Below, in pieces: positions 62,401 through 64,000 of a stretch of 64,000 bases of DNA (position 1 is the stretch's first letter; every line of letters begins with the position of its first letter). The stretch is from Dillenia suffruticosa. Taxonomy: Eukaryota; Streptophyta; Magnoliopsida; Dilleniales; Dilleniaceae. Under the pieces are notes generated by a model that was not told where the DNA came from, ran no database searches, and saw only the letters and a program-made list of their open reading frames with translations. Location of the stretch: assembly GCA_033439265.1 (NCBI GenBank), contig JAVTVX010000012.1, positions 33,482,261 through 33,546,260 of the forward strand, given 5' to 3'. Position numbers and translations under genes: made by a program.

Positions 62401-64000
62401 ATTGCCTTTATTTTTGAATAATTTTATTGTGCAAATATTCAACAATATTTTTTTCTTGTACCTGTGTGCTTCTTCAATCCTGTTAACCCTTTAATTGTGA
62501 ATTTTTTTAGTCCTAGATTTGTGCTTCTGTTCACTCTTGAAATCCATATTTGAGCATTTATTGTTTGGATTGCACTTGCTCCTCCAATACCCAATGAATT
62601 AGAATTAGAATAATGTTTTTTATTTATTTTTTCATTATTTAACAATGCACGTGATTACACAATATTTATGAAACATCAGAAGTCAAGAAATCGCCAAAGC
62701 ATTAGCTCATCACAAAAAATATTTTTGTTTCATTTTGCCCCTCAAGGGTAACCTTTTCCCTTTGTTAATTTGCACTTTTTTTGAATGTGGGCCTACAATA
62801 TTTGGTCTACACTTTCCATTCAGAGTCGAGTTATCATTCAATTCTATTAGGTGCTTAACCAAAAAACAAATAGGGAATATTTAAAATAGGATAAATATTA
62901 GTAATGTTTTAATATTATTTTATTATGTAATAATTGAAGCCAAGAGTTTGAGTATTTGATGTTTGTGTAATTGTGTTCACTGAGAATAAATGAGGGGAGG
63001 AAATTGTTTTATGAGGGTAACACCACAAATCTTGTCAAACTTTGGGAATATTCATTTAAACTTCAATCAAAATCAAATAATTACCGGACATTTAAACTTG
63101 CATTCATCTAACCTTCTGATTGAACTATCACCAATCCTCTCAACAAACATGAAAACCCACACTCTACAACCCAAACTAAGCAAATAATAATCGTAGAAGT
63201 TTTTCAAAAAAAAAAGAAGAAGATGAAGAACGCATTTAGCATGTAATGGAGAAGAGAGTAAAATGAAGAACCTGAAAGGGGAAGCTCCCACGTTTGGCAA
63301 AACATTCTTAAATCCATTTTTGCCTTCAATTTCATTGAGCTTTGTTGGAGAATGCCATAGCTTTTGTGAGAGAATGCCATAGCTGCCACCTCCATCTCAT
63401 CTCTTTATTTCTAATTTCTTGCCTTTTCTTCGATTCTACTTGCCATCACCTTCTAATCATTCTCAATTTTCTCTCCCCGCCATCAATTTCGTGGTTTTGT
63501 CACAGGAAAGCTCTCACCCCGACACCGCCGTCGCCACCGCCGTCGGAAGCTAATTTTCCTTTGTTCTGTTCTGCCTTCTTTCTTCTTCTCAAACTAGATT
63601 GAAGCTCTATTTCATCATTTCAACTGGATAAGAGTCTGATTTCCGAGCCACCCCCCCCCCCCCGCCCCCCCCCCGCCGAAGGAAGTAATGTCCATGTGGG
63701 GCATTTACTTTGGAAAACTCTAAAATTGGAAATTGGGAATAACCGATGATCTATATTATCTCTGTAGGTGATTTATGCCCATTGTGGGGCAATTTGGTAA
63801 GAATGAGATAATGGGGTAACTCCCATTATTACTTACCAATATTAACCAATATTATTTGGTAACTCCCAAATCTTAACCCTAATGGAGATTATTCTCTTGA
63901 TTCAATTGAGAAAGAATGATTCCTACCTTGTGTGTGGAGAGCATCCATGGGCAACCATGATGGAGGCTAGGGTTTCACAAAAACATATTCTCTAGAGAGA
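62401..64000. other. Chimeric partial copy of the F region, then unique DNA
   Basis: 62740-63114 matches 49715-50163 (F downstream flank). 63115-63647 matches 53406-53960 (F intron 1). The DNA between those points in gene F, which includes exons 2-7, is missing here. At 63648-63677 a C-rich run ends the homology. 63680-64000 matches nothing else in the window, with no gene seen. Confidence 0.7.

Overview
This window is nuclear DNA from a flowering plant, most likely a eudicot. The evidence is multi-exon genes with GT-AG introns, AT-rich intergenic DNA, and plant-type Ty1/copia, Ty3/gypsy, LINE, CACTA, hAT and SINE-like elements. I cannot name the species.

The window is one tandem cluster of S-domain (G-type lectin) receptor-like serine/threonine kinases, the SRK/ARK/SD1 type. 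Four genes can be assembled base by base into uninterrupted seven-exon reading frames: G1 (+ strand, 4244-13579, 823 aa), D (- strand, 28576-33222, 842 aa), E (- strand, 43132-46479, 842 aa) and F (- strand, 50770-56162, 833 aa). Exon 1 is exactly 1264 nt in all four, and exons 4, 5 and 6 are 211, 238 and 151 nt in all four. Each protein has a signal peptide, bulb-lectin domain, S-locus glycoprotein/EGF-like region, PAN domain, one transmembrane helix and a kinase with intact Lys, HRD and DFG motifs. Between them lie relics: a kinase relic (13859-15762), an S-domain relic in two pieces (16967-17345 and 18095-18600), a copy lacking most of its kinase (20012-22134), a 3'-terminal stub (40359-40442), an EGF/PAN scrap (49340-49640) and a nearly complete pseudogene with a dead kinase (58120-62400).

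Layout: 1-222 is the 3' flank of another paralogue just off the left edge. 235-2891 is a solo-LTR-like element. 4244-13579 is G1, whose 6.2 kb third intron holds a LINE fragment, a long CT microsatellite and a complete but dead copia element. 13.8-22.1 kb is relics plus a CACTA fragment. 22.1-28.6 kb and 33.4-40.4 kb are two copies of one intergenic unit carrying different transposon insertions, so each copy shows the empty site for the other. 40.4-43.0 kb is a gypsy remnant. 46.6-49.1 kb is a tandem duplication behind gene E. 49-64 kb is an F/G tandem duplication with a partial third copy that has lost its kinase exons.

No gene outside this family or the transposons was recognised. The genes probably act as plasma-membrane receptors in immunity, pollen recognition or development; their ligands cannot be inferred from sequence.
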